Assembly: GCA_001643675.2 (NCBI GenBank)
Contig: LSRY02000009.1
Span: forward strand, 305,001-369,000
Reading direction: 5' to 3'
Length of the DNA stretch: 64,000 nt
Source: Monocercomonoides exilis
Taxonomy: Eukaryota; Preaxostyla; Oxymonadida; Polymastigidae
In this document: positions 11,950 through 24,300 of the stretch, in pieces
Position numbering within the stretch: position 1 is the stretch's first letter
Layout: each line of letters begins with the position of its first letter
Notes under the pieces: model-generated
Told to the model about the DNA's origin: nothing
Databases searched by the model: none
What the model saw: only the letters and a program-made list of their open reading frames with translations
Position numbers and translations under genes: made by a program

Positions 11950-12710
11950 AATTCAAATTGATAAAATTTTGCATTTGCTTCTGTTTTCCCGTAATATTCT
12001 TTTCTTTGAGATTCCTGACGAATACATTGTTGTTATCTTCACAATAAGTTGAAAAAATTTCATTCAGGGCAGATAATTTTCTGTTGTTACATCGTGCTTG
12101 CCAGATAAGCTATTTTCTTTGGTGTATATTTGCTTATTTTTTCTTTTCTTTCACGTTTTCTTCTATCACTTCTTTGGGATTGTTCCACTTTCTCCTTTGC
12201 CTTAATGCTTTCTTCCTGTTCTGTCTCACTTACAATTATATTTCTCTCTTTCACCTTTTCGTCCCATTCAAAATCATCTTTCTTTTTTTGTGATCTTCTT
12301 CCATATTCCTTTCTGCCTCCAACTCTTGATTCCTAACAAGAAATCTCTGTACTTTCTACTACTCTGATGACAATTCATAAATGCCAAAAGATTCATTTTG
12401 AACCTTTAATGGATCTGATTCTGCGCTGCTAACTGAAAGATGCGATTTAACAACAGCAAGAAAATTCTATCCAAGTTTTTGTTGCTCTCCTCTTGCATGC
12501 GCTCCTTCTTCTTTTCCACAAATTTGCTGAACTCCTCACGCACTTCTTTATCATTCTCCCCTTTCTGCTCGCTTTTTCTTTCTCTTTCCTTTGATTTCAC
12601 TTTTTCAGTCCTCTTCGCTTCTGTTTTTTATCTTCATCCTTTTCCCTCAGACATTCACTTGCCTCCTCTAACTTTTATTGTTGTTTGCGATTATCTTTAG
12701 CTGTGAATTT
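11950..12710 (-). pseudogene. Decayed Lys/Glu-rich coiled-coil remnant (right arm copy)
   Basis: Mirror image of the remnant in the left arm with the same stops and frame breaks, so the decay predates the inverted duplication. Confidence 0.35.
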
Positions 12711-12959
12711 TCCAGAAAAATTCAAAACAGCAGACAACTTATTTGCTAGAAATAAGTAAATATTGAACACTTCTTCAATATATTTTCTTGAGTGACAGTT
12801 GTTAGCTTTTGATTTTCAAACAGGATTTGTTGTTGTGCTGATTTCTGCATTGTTTTTGTTTTTCATATGTATTTAATTTTTGATGTGGTTGATGATTCTT
12901 ATTTGAGACTGTGAATGATATACAATTCACAAACAACAAATACTTGTGGCATCCATAAA

Positions 12960-13386
12960 AATACAGCATTCTGCGTTCAGAAGAAGGAAGAACTCAGAGA
13001 AGAAAGAAATTAATAAATGCAAGCAGGTGAATGAGTTAAAGAATAATTTGATAAGAAGATGCATGAGATTGAGGCCGAAATTTAGAAAGAATCTGATTCG
13101 AAACTGTTGTTAAAAAATAGGATAAAGAAAACGAAAAAGGAAATAAATGGATTATAAGGAGATGGAAGAGAGATAGGATAAAAAAAGGAGATTATCAGAT
13201 GCTTTTTGTGGGAAGAGTTCAAATTTAGAAGAGCTGAAGATGCCATTTGGATTGAAAAGAAAATATGATTTGAGACAGAAGCTGAGCTTTCTCTATCAGA
13301 GGATGTGCTTCAGTTTGTGTAGCAGGGAATTTGAGGGGAAAAATATTAAAGTCAATAATCTGCAGAAGCTCATAAGGTGAGCTTTT
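12960..13386 (+). pseudogene. Decayed charged coding remnant beside the palindrome
   Basis: Broken plus-strand frames give charged, helix-prone sequence. The best segment (about 13240-13380) reads MPFGLKRKYDLRQKLSFLYQ and continues about 30 residues to a splice-donor-like AAG|GTGAGC. Several in-frame stops lie upstream. It may be the continuation of the coiled-coil remnant in the left arm, separated by the inverted duplication. The gene of origin is unknown. Confidence 0.3.
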
Positions 13387-14107
13387 GCATCAATTTTTGT
13401 TTTAGATAATTATTTATTTCTATGCATTAAATCTCAACCTCAACTTTTTTTCTTTAGTAAACGTTCCTGCAATCGTGTTTGTTTCAAAATAAATGTATAT
13501 TAAAAAGCGATGAAAACATGTTAAATAAAGTGTTTTTTTTTTTTTTTTTTTTTTTTTGTTTAATTAGTTTTATGTGTTGATAAATTCTCGCATTTCCATT
13601 TAATATCAAAATATCACAACATTTGATAAAATTGAATTGCTAATGCATTAAATGCATACACCATATTTACCGATTAGTGATTTTGAAAGACAAAATATGA
13701 TTTTTCAATTATTTTTCGAGATGAGTTTAATTGAATATTTGAATAAACAGTCTTCATTTTAAAAAAACAACGTCATATGAAATATTCGTGCATTATTTTT
13801 ATTTATTGTACTTCAATAATTTATAATTTCTTGTTAAAAAACGAAGTTTCTAATAAATTTTTTCGAAAAAATGCATTGTATAATGGGCATGCAATTAAAT
13901 TTTGAATGGCTATTTTTCTGCCAAAGCCGCCACTGCGGGCATCGTTACAATATGGCCTTGCAAAGAACTCTATGGATACTTTCAGTAATAATTCAACTCC
14001 TTCATTTGGTTTGATTTAAATTATTTGAACCAAAAATTTAACTTATTGGTTTAATTTGAAATTTTGACATATATATGAAAAAAAGATCAGGAAATTTTAT
14101 CCTCCAG
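13387..14107. other. Intergenic AT-rich DNA with a 26-base poly(T) run and a possible first exon of the next gene
   Basis: A T homopolymer lies at about 13532-13557. An ATG at 13906 opens a 34-codon frame (MAIFLPKPPLRASLQYGLAK...) that ends at a GTTTGA donor-like site at 14009. It could be the 5' exon of the downstream gene, but its phase does not fit the most pyrimidine-rich acceptor, so I leave it unassigned. Confidence 0.4.
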
Positions 14108-17100
14108 GAGCATTTCCCCATCTCTCGTGGTAACTCCATCATATCAAGCAAGCAACGCATTTTCATCACAATCTTCATTTCAATCAAGATCTTCTCTTCC
14201 ACCTCCCCCTCCTCAACGTCCATTTCCTTTGAGACAAACAAATCAACAAGAAAAAAATACATCAAGATATTTTCAATCAAATTTTACTCAGCAACAACGA
14301 TTTTTGGATGAAAATTCCCATTCATTTCCACTTCAATCGCCACTTCTTGAGTCGCAACAAGAAATCATATCATCAAATGTTGTTCAACACAGAACAAGTA
14401 CGCCACCACCTTCTTCAGCTTTTGTGCCTCAACCAACTTTTCACATTTCGTCAGATAGCGATTCAACCACATTTCGAACAAATTTTTCTGATATAAATTT
14501 TCCGCAAACAGGAACAACTCAAAATGAATCTATGTTTAAAATGGATGCACTGCAGCCACATAACTTTGTTCGTCACTCATCAAATCAATTATCTTTCAAC
14601 ATGCTTCCATCCACTTTGAAGCATACAGAATCTATCCTTTCATCGGCAATATCTATTCCATCTGCACAAGAATCAATCCGCAATGTGCAAAGCAGTGTTC
14701 CAGTTACTCAGAACGATTCATTTACACGTCTTCAGACAGTCGCTTCAAAAGCTCCTTCATCTTCTGGCACTTCATTTCTAGCAACATCACAACCTCTCCA
14801 GACGTCTGCTTCATTTTCTTCATCTTCATCTCCAACCACATCATTATCAGCAGCATTATCAACAACAGCAAGCTCCCGAGCACCAGTTCCTCAGCTTTCA
14901 CAGCCTCATGTTCCACTGACAACTCCGCTGGTGAATGCGCCATCGCCTCTTGTTTCGAGAGCAGCTGGAGGAAGCCGATTGTTTCGCTCTTCTGCCCTGT
15001 CATTCAATCCTGTCACTTCAACAACAACTGGAATGGCTGCTGCGACACGATGGACGGACAGAAGCGAAGATGGAAGAGAAGAAGATGGTGAAATGGAGAG
15101 ATGGAGAGAAAGAGAAAGGCAAATGCACGAAGAGGAGAAAGAGAAAGAGAAGGAGAAAGGAGGTGAAATTAAGCAAAGCCAATCGAATCAACAACAGCAG
15201 CAGAAACAACAACTCAACAGAAAGAAGATGCAAACGGAAAACGAGGATGCGAATGATGTTTCAGTGCTGATTGCAGAGAAAGAGGCGATTCTGCTGAAAG
15301 AATGGGAAGAGCTGCAGAACTACATCCAGTTGAAGCACAAGATGAAAGAGAAAGACAAAAACAAAGAAATTTCTTCATTTGATAGAACGTCTTCTGAAAA
15401 GGAGTCAAGCTCACTCAGATTCAAAGGAAGCGAAAGAGAAGCAGCAGAGGCAGAGAATGCAGACGAACAGCCGGTTTTGTCTGAGTCTCAAAGAAGCATT
15501 TCGTCGCTGCTTGTTCCGTCGCCGTTGATGACACGTGCAAAGCTGGTTGAAGCAATCGAGCAATCTCCGCTGAAATACGTTCGAAGTGGGCTGAAGAGAA
15601 GAGAAGGGGAAGAAAACAAAGAAAAGGAAGAAGAAGATGATAATGATGATGATCAAAATTATACGAAATTCCGTTCTGGGTCTTCTTCTAAAACAAGGCT
15701 GGAGGAGAGAAAAAGTTCTGAATTTGGAGAAGATGTTAGAAAATCTTATCACAAACATAGAAAAGACAGATATAAATACGATGAATATGAGAGAGAAGGA
15801 AACGGCAAACAGGAAGAAGAAGAGGATAAAGAACAAGCAAAGAAATGGACCGACCGAACGAAAAAAGAGGAAGAAAGAAGCAAATATTTTCAGAGAGAAA
15901 AAAATGAGAATGAATTTTCTGAACGAGAAAGCGAAAATCAGATGATGTTAGCAGCAATCGAAGCGAAAAGAAAGAGGAAAGAGGAAAAAGAAAGAAGACG
16001 AAACGAAATTATCAGAAGTTTGGAAAGGCAATCTTTGAAGCCAAGAACGGAAAGAGAGGAAAGCAGCTATTTGAAAGGAAAGAGGGAGAAACTCGAAGAA
16101 AATACCGAAAGTTCAAAAGAAGGAAAAGAAAGAGAAGAAGAAGAAACAAAAGAAGAAGCAAAAGACGCATTTGATGAAGATGGGGATCTGGATGAGCTGA
16201 TTGAGAAGGCGCTTAGAGATGACAGCCCCAAACAGAATAAAAGGAAAAGCAGATATTGGACACAGGCAGAAGAGAGAGAGGGAAGGAAATTTGATGAAGC
16301 GATTGGTCAGAGGAAAAGAAAAGAAAAGGAGAGAGGAGAAGATGGCGAAGAAAATGAAGAAGGAAAAGAAGAAACAAAACACGGAAAATACGAAAAAGGA
16401 TGGGGAAATAAAAGGAAAGCGGATGTATTTGAGAAGGAAGAAGAAGAAGAAGCAATTAAGCTGAATAGCGAAGGCAGAAGAGAAGCAGGCAAAGTTATTT
16501 CAGTGCCAAAAGAGCCAGCGCAATCGCAGCGACTGACTTCTCGTTCAGAAAGTGCTTTGACTCAAAGAAATCGGTTTGGATTTAACATTATCAACCGCCC
16601 AAAACGAGAAGAAGAGAAGAATTTGGCGAGGGAAGAGAACAAAGGAAAGCAGGAAAAGGAAAATAAAACAGAAAACAGAGCAATTGGTGCTTCATCGTTT
16701 GTGAAAAACAAGGAAAAAGAAAGAAAAGAGGAAGACGAGGAAGAAGATGATGAGGCAGAAGTGATGAGAAAAGAGAAGGAGAAAGAGAAAGATCGGATGA
16801 GAGAGCGAGAAAAGGCGAAAAACGAAGTGATTTCTTCAATGCGAATGGAAGCAGGCAAGAAAAGCCAAAAGAAAGAGGGAAGAATTGTGGATGATCCACA
16901 ATTTTGGCGTGAAATTGAAGAAAGAGAAAGAAAATTCCCTTTTCACACAGAGAAGAAGAATCAAGCGTTTCAAATGGAAGAAGAAAGGAAGCTGTTTGTA
17001 ATGAATAGAAAGAGAATGAACAATGAAAATGAAGATGATGAAAATGAAGAGGGAGATGAAGAGGAGGATGAAGATGCAGAAGAAGAAGAAGAAGAAGTGT

Positions 17101-20100
17101 GGGAGTTGGAACTGGAAGAAGAGGAAGATGAAGGCGAAGGTATTAAAAGAGAAAGAGAAGAGATCAAAAAGGAGAATCACTCAAAAACATCAGAAGATTA
17201 TTTATATGAACACAGACAAGAAAGGAAAAAATATTCAGAAGCAGAAAGCGAAGCAGAAATCGAAGAAGAAGCAGAAGAAGAGAGCGATTATCGTCGCCAT
17301 TCTCATAAACACCGCCGGCATCACAGCCAACATAGGCATCGGCACAGAAACAATCGCAATTCTGAGGGTGAATACGAAAATAGCACAGAAGATGGATTGA
17401 GCTATGAGCAGGACAGCAGAAGCGACAAAGAGAACTTTTCTGATGAAAGTGAAAGAGAGAGAGAAAGAGAAAGAGAAAGTTTTGGATTCAAAAAAGAAAA
17501 CAAAACAGCTGCTGATCAGTTGGCATTGACTTCGCATTCAATTCGTGCTAATTCTCTGTCTGAACGAGGCACACAAAACAGAATGATTCCTCAAAGAACA
17601 GCAAGAACAGCTGAAATTAGCAGAAAAGATGAAAATGGCTCTATTTATGTTAGAGCCAAAAGCAGCGAAAGAGGCACAGAAAACAGACAAGGAATATCTG
17701 CTCAAAGAAATGTTTCAACAGACAGAGAGAATAAAACAAGGATTGGTTCGATTCATTCTTCTGCTTCTGTTGCCTCGTCTTCATCAGCAAAAGGCAAAGT
17801 TGTTCATCCCTCAGGAAAACTTCCAACAAGCAATCAATCGACTTCCAAGCAAAATATGACGAATAAGAACGAAAAGCAGAGTGCAGCTGATTCAGAAGAG
17901 AGCCACGAGCTGCAGATGCTCAAGCAGCAGCAGCTGGAGCTTACGCAGAAACAGGCGCAGGAGCGTGCGAGGCAGCGGATCAAGGAGATGAAGAAGAAGC
18001 AGCAGCAGGAGGCAGAAGAGAGGGAGAAGGCGAAGGAGGAAAAATGGAGGAAAAGAGACGAGGCGCTGAGGATGTTCAAGGAGAGGAAGGCGATTGAGGA
18101 GCAGATGCTTCAGCTGCAGAAGCTGAAGGAGATGGAATGGAAGCTGAAGCGCAAGAGAGACAAGGAAAGAGAGCGAAAGAGGGAGAAAGAGAGGCAGATG
18201 AGGAAAGAAGCGAAAAAGGAGGAGAGCGATGAAGGAGAAGAAGGCGATGAAGGCGAAGGATCTCAGGAACAGAATCAACTTACACGCAGTTACAAACAGA
18301 AGAAAAATGGAAAGAAAGGAACGAAAAGAAATTTCGTGGGAAATGAAGATGAAGAAGAGGTGGAGGAAGAAGAAGAAGATGATGATGATGAAGAAATCAA
18401 AAGTCAGAGAATGAAAAAAAGCGAACGTTTATCCAAATATAGAGATTTAAAGCAAAAGCAAATGGAGCACAAGCGAAGTTTGTTGTATGAAGAGGAAGAA
18501 AGTGAAATGGTAGAAAACTCTTCAAACACAGAAAATGAATCATCAAAAGAGGAACCTGAAAAAGGTATACCAGCAAAAGAGGAAAAAGAAGGAAAAGGGT
18601 CGAATGGAAGTGCCACTAGCAGAAAAACACTGAAAACACAACAATTTACTCAAAAAAAAGATAGAAAAGTACAATTTGTACAGGCAGACAAAGAAGAAAG
18701 AGAAGAAGAGGAGGAGGAGGAAGAGGAGGAGAAAGAAGAAGATAAGAATTCACACAAAAACAGCCATTTCGACAATAATGAGAGTAGCAAAATGCAACAA
18801 AGTGGAAAAGAAGTGCAAACAAAACGAGGAAGGGAAGCAAAGAATCAATTTGGTGGATATTTTGCAAGGGCAAAGCAGGATGAAACAAAAACATCGCAAT
18901 TACGTCTGCCTCTTTCGTCTGTGGAAACTCCCGTTGCTCCACACGATCTTTCTTCACCAGCAGACATCCAATCCACTTCATCGTCTTCTTCAGCTTCTGA
19001 AGACACAGAGCTTTCATCAGCAAAACTGATGGGATCAGCCTCAGACACTTCAAATGCATCCATTTCATCATCATCTTCTTCTTCACTGTCTTCTTCTGTT
19101 GCTGCTGGAGAAAAGGCTGCTGCTCAGCCAAAACCGAAGAAGTCTGTTGTTTTGAGTATGAAACCTCCGCTTTTTGGGCAGAGAAGGCAGCGCAGCCTGA
19201 CTCCTCCTCGGTTTGGAGCGAACCGACCAGCATACAGACAGCCTTCTTCAGCTTCTGCAAAAACACCATCAACTCCGTCTGCACCAAATTCTTCAGCTAA
19301 TTCTTCGGCTAATTCTTCATCCAGTGACTCTGTTAGTGCGACAAGTGCAAAAAGAACCGCACACAGCGTGATTTCAGCAAAAAAATCGACTTCTTCCGAA
19401 AGCAAAGAAAATGGTGCTGGTGCAGACAAGCGCATCCCGTCGTTGAGAAGCAGCACAAAAGCAAAAGGAACAACGCCATCATCGATGTCAAACGCATCTT
19501 CTTCTTCAAAATCAAATCAAAATAGCTCGAGAATTCCAAGAAGCGGAAGCGGATCAAGCAGCAGAATTAACTCAACTGTTTCCGAAGAGCGCAAACGAAT
19601 GCTTAGCTCATCCAGATCTCCCTTTGCTGCGTCGTCTGCTGTATCAAATGACCTTACTGTGAGTTCTGTTGAACCTATTCGAAGTTATGCAAATGAATTG
19701 GATGGGATGGATGTCATTGAGAAACAAAAGCCTGAAGAAGAAAAGAAGTTGCAGCAAGAAACAGTGTTAACGTCAAATGATGCTTTCAATGAGAAAAAAG
19801 TGAAATTTGAAGATGAACAGAGCAAAAATGACTTTGCGAATGAAAACAATGAACAGGAAAATGAAGAGGCAGTGCATATCGTTGATGAAGATGGCACTCC
19901 TGATGCAGTTCATTCAACTCAAATTGACTATTCGCAGGATAATTCGATCAAAAATGAGCAAATGTCTGCTCCTCGGGACGGCTCCAAAGGAAATGGAGAA
20001 GCAGATTGGAATCCATCATCGTTGAGTGGAAATGCTGCATCATCATCTTATTCAGGCATCCTTTTGCGTGCGTGCGAAGATCCAGATGATGCTGCATTTT

Positions 20101-20153
20101 TTGCAAATCTTGATAAAGCAGTCAGACTTGCTGAAGAAGATGATGATTATTAA
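14108..20153 (+). CDS. Very large low-complexity coiled-coil protein, function unknown
   Basis: I do not recognise this protein. One open frame of about 2010 codons starts after a CTCCAG acceptor-like site. No ATG occurs in frame until about 14529, so a 5' exon is probably missing from this call. The N-terminal ~300 residues are Ser/Thr/Pro/Gln-rich. Residues ~310-1200 are dominated by Glu, Lys and Arg with acidic runs (for example near 17030-17150). Residues ~1262-1363 form a cleaner heptad-rich coiled coil (LQMLKQQQLELTQKQAQERA onward). A Ser-rich basic region follows, containing KPPLFGQRRQRSLTPPRFG. The C-terminus, GILLRACEDPDDAAFFANLD, looks least repetitive and may be a conserved tail. 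The composition suggests a cytoskeletal or nuclear scaffold, which is inference only. Confidence 0.75.
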
Positions 20154-21369
20154 TAAAATAGGTCATTTCCTTTTTTTTCTCAATGTTTGTATTCAATTTA
20201 ATTTTGAAATACTTGATTTATTAGCTTTTTATCATTTAATATAATAAACCTAAGGAACTTCAAAGCGACGCTGGGTTAAAAATCTCGAAAATTGCATTCT
20301 CTTGAAAATAATTTTAATGAAGATTCGAAGTGGTTGCTTGAGAAATGAAAAATTTTGAAAAATTTCAAGGAGACGGATAAAATTGAGATTCAGTTTTATT
20401 TCAAATTGTGATAAAAATCTTGAGCATAGAAATGAGAAGAGAATGAAAAATACTCAGTCCAATCCAACGACATCTTCGAATTATACGCTCATGCAAAAAT
20501 CCTGTTTAAAGATTATTGATTATACTTATATGATCAATTGTTAAAAAAAAGATGGATATCAAATTTCTCTTCTTCTGCATCAAACCAAAATATGAACAAA
20601 TAAAATTCAAGCTCTCTGTCTATCAGAAAAATACAAGAATGGAAAAACATTTTTGTTCAAAGCCTATGAAAAGTCATTTGAATATAATAAGCATTATCAT
20701 CTATCATTCATTTTGATCGTGGGGGAAAAATTGCTCTATCAATCGGCAGTTGTTCATCTTATGAAATAAATGAGTTTCTCCCTATTTTTGCATTTAATAC
20801 ACATGATTAGAGTTTTTTCTGCATTCATCAAAAAAATAAATTATTCAAAAAATTAATCTCCCCATACGTCCTTCTGTAATCTTCGTTCCAGAAGTAAAGA
20901 AAGAATAATGCATGTAGAAACAACTCAGGAGAATCACAAGGAATTGTGTTTCATTCCAAAAAGTCGCTTTGGAGAAGTGGGCCTCATTTTCATATGAAAC
21001 AGTCGAAGAATCTCAATATTATTTTATGATCAGTGCTCCAAATTGCATTCAATTATGCATTCATACATATTTTACGATTTGCTAAGCATTTTCCACAAAT
21101 AGCAAATCTATAATGAAGAAAAACCTTTTTTCTTTGTTATCACTCAATTATTACCCCAACGAAGTGTTTATTTCATTGAGATATGTGCAAAACATTATAA
21201 AAGAAAATAAACATCTTTCATGGCAAATTGTAGCCTCTTCATGGAGTGTGTTCTATGAGTTGCGCATGAAGGAGAAATCTTTTAATTGAATACTCTGATC
21301 ATTTGATTTGAATTAATTATTCATATCTTGATCAAAGAAAAAAAAATATATTATTTTCATTATTTTGAA
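20154..21369. other. Intergenic, no gene seen
   Basis: AT-rich with stops in all six frames. I see no repeat pairs or RNA-like structure. It must hold the promoter of the giant receptor gene. Confidence 0.65.
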
Positions 21370-24300
21370 ATGAAGAATAACAATTTCATTGAGAACGGAT
21401 TTCTTCCGTTTTTAGTGATTGTTTTTATGTGCATTTGCGTCGGTTGTCAAAAAAGAGAATTTGACAACTTGCCATTTCAAATGAATGAAAAATACAAGAA
21501 TAGGCTTCAATTTAACTTCTGGGGAAATAGAGAAGGAAAATCAACTGAAAAATTAGAATTGCATGAAATGGTATCACAATGGCAGATATCGCAAATTAGT
21601 AAATGTGGAAAAGACGAATTTACAAGAATTTCTCACTTTTGTTTTCTGTCAAATTCTTCTTTAACATATCAAAAAGTTTTTTTGCTGAGACATGAGGGCA
21701 TCAAGCAAACATTTGAAATAGAGAGAAAAGGAGCACTTTCTTTGGAATGCTGCAAAGTGAGAAGCAGCTGCGATTATTCTTCTTTGACAAAGACTTCCAC
21801 AGCGAATGTGAGTATTTTCAACATATCAATAAGCAGTTCACAAAGCCCTGCATCCTGTTCAAGTCCGTTGTGTGAAGGGAAAGACACGCATTTCTTGATT
21901 GAGCAGAGTTCGATTTGTTCGCTGATTGTTGCAAAGGATTCGTTTGTTCTCATTGGAAAAGGAAGCAACTGGGCGCATCTTCAGGGCTGTTCATTCATCA
22001 ACATCACTCAACTGCAGAAAAACCAAATTTCATTTCCTTGTCATTCTTCTTCTTTTCTTTCTTCTTCTTCAACTTATTCTTCCAATCGATCCCTTCAGAA
22101 GCCATCGTTGCCTTTTCAACACTTGAAAGAGTTCAGAAATTCAATTACTGAACAAGACTCAATTGTTAGAACCGAATCATGCACATTCAAATTGAATGCG
22201 CTGGATCACAACAATGCATTTTTTGGGAAAAAGAGACTTCTTTCAGCGACATCAATAAACTCGACATTCAACACAAGGCAAGAGCTGTTAACTGGCAATC
22301 ATAGCTTTGAAAGATGCAGTTTTTGCTCTCAAAGCGAAGAATTGGGAGGGGCAATTTCCAGCAGTGCTGCTTTGATGATAAGAGTGTGCATATTTTTTAA
22401 ATGCAATTGCACAAAAGCTATTGATCCGCATGGAGGAGCAATATTTATATCAGGATATGAACAGTTTTTATTGGAAGAATCAAATTTTTCAGATTGCAGA
22501 GCATTATATGGTGGAGCGGCTTGTCTTCGCTCAAGAGTCTTTTTTTCAGTTCTGAATTGTCGATTTTTGAGCAGCCCTTCTGATCAAGGAGTTATCCAAT
22601 TCTGTGATAATCATGAAGGCGCATCATATTCAGGATGCGTTTTCGCTGATAACAACAAAGATTATGATTCTGGAGTAGGAAGAATTTCTTACAGTGGAAA
22701 AAACTTTGAATTCCATGATTGTCTTTTTGAAAATAATAAAGCGAAAAGAACAGGGGGGATATTAGTATATGTTCCATTCGAATCTTCCTCGTTTTTCAAT
22801 ATTTCATTTGTGACATGCTTTTTCTCAGGAAATGAGGCAACAATTACGGGAGCTCATGCAAGTGATGTGTATGCACTAAATAACTGGAGTAATTTGACAA
22901 AACAGTCATTTGTGGAGACTTTCTCAACATCAATTGAGCCACATTTGTTCATTGATAATGGAGCATCAGGCCATGAAAATTGGATTCCTTTTCCACCTTC
23001 GCCCAAGCCGATGGTCAAGCTTCATTCATCTGCTCAGCGTGGAAGTGACGATGCTAATTGCGGAAACGAAACTTTTTTGTGTCTGACGCTGAAATACACC
23101 TTCGACAGCAGATGGAGAGGATCAGGGAAATTGCCGATGGTTGTTCACCGAGGAGAGAAGGCAGAAGAAACCATTGTGATTGGGAGCGAAAGTGTGGAAA
23201 TAAGTGGAGAAGACAAAGAAAGAACGGTGTTGTATTCGAAAGTGACAAGAGATGGAGGAGGACTGTTTGAAATATCGAGTGGAAGCCTGGAGCTATCAAC
23301 AATGACTTTGATCCATTCGAGAAGCTCATCGTGTGGACAGTCATCGCTTTTCACAATAACCTCTGCAGGAACATTGAGTGTGAGAGAAGCTGTTGTGAAG
23401 GGAGATAGATATGAAGAATCGTATTTTGAAAAATCAGCTTGTGATTTGAAAGAAGGCAGAACAAAGATGGAGAATGTGGTTTTTTGTGACTTTTGTGTGT
23501 CAAGTGCATCGCTGATCTCAGTTGGACAAGCATGTGAGCTGAATCTGACATCGGTTGACATCTCAGAGATCACTAACATGAATGGAGATGGAGGAGCAGT
23601 GAGCGGGGTTGTTGGTTCTGGAAAAGTTGTTATCATTGAGAATGCGAGTTTTATGGGATGCAAAAGTGAAAAGGGAAAAGGAGGGGGTGTGGATGTTGTT
23701 GTCAGAAGTGGAGGAACACTGAAGATAGGAGCAACATTGAGTTGCTCAATTGATGTGTGCTCTGCGGGAAATGAGGGAGGGTTGAAAGGAAAGGGGGGAG
23801 GAGTGTATCTCAGAGTGGATGATGGAGCTACTGGTTATGTTTTTGATGGTTTGGGATTTGGAGCCAACAACCAGGCATGGAAAGGGAACAACATGTTTGT
23901 TTCTGGGGATGATTTGAAGAGGATTGTTTCAAAGGAACATTTCAAGGGTTGCATTGAAGCAGATAGAGAGCATGACAATGATGCAACGGGGAGCGAAAGC
24001 AGTGATGAGGAATACATTATTCCCTTGTCTATTTATATGATTCAGCCATTTCCTATTCCAGGGTTTGTTGGGGGAAGGAATTGCAAGGATTTCAACAACT
24101 GTGGGTTTGACGGTTATCCTTGTTCAACGATGAACTTCCTGAGTTCTGTTCAGTTTCCGAACAGTGATTGCACCATAATCCTCAATCCGAACTTTGTTTT
24201 GAATGAAGTTGTTGCGATTGAAGACTGCGCGTGGAATGTGAGCTGCGAGCTTGTGGGAGAAAGGGTTGAAGCGGCAAAGGTCGATTCAGTAACATCTGAG

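Larger units (their letters stand above)
9169..12775 (-). repeat. Right arm of the 7.3-kb near-perfect palindrome
   Basis: Reverse-complement copy of 5474-9077. It ends at about 12775-12780 and then passes into unrelated sequence that resumes a plus-strand coiled-coil remnant. Arm lengths are about 3604 and 3607 bp; the difference comes from homopolymer lengths. Confidence 0.95.
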
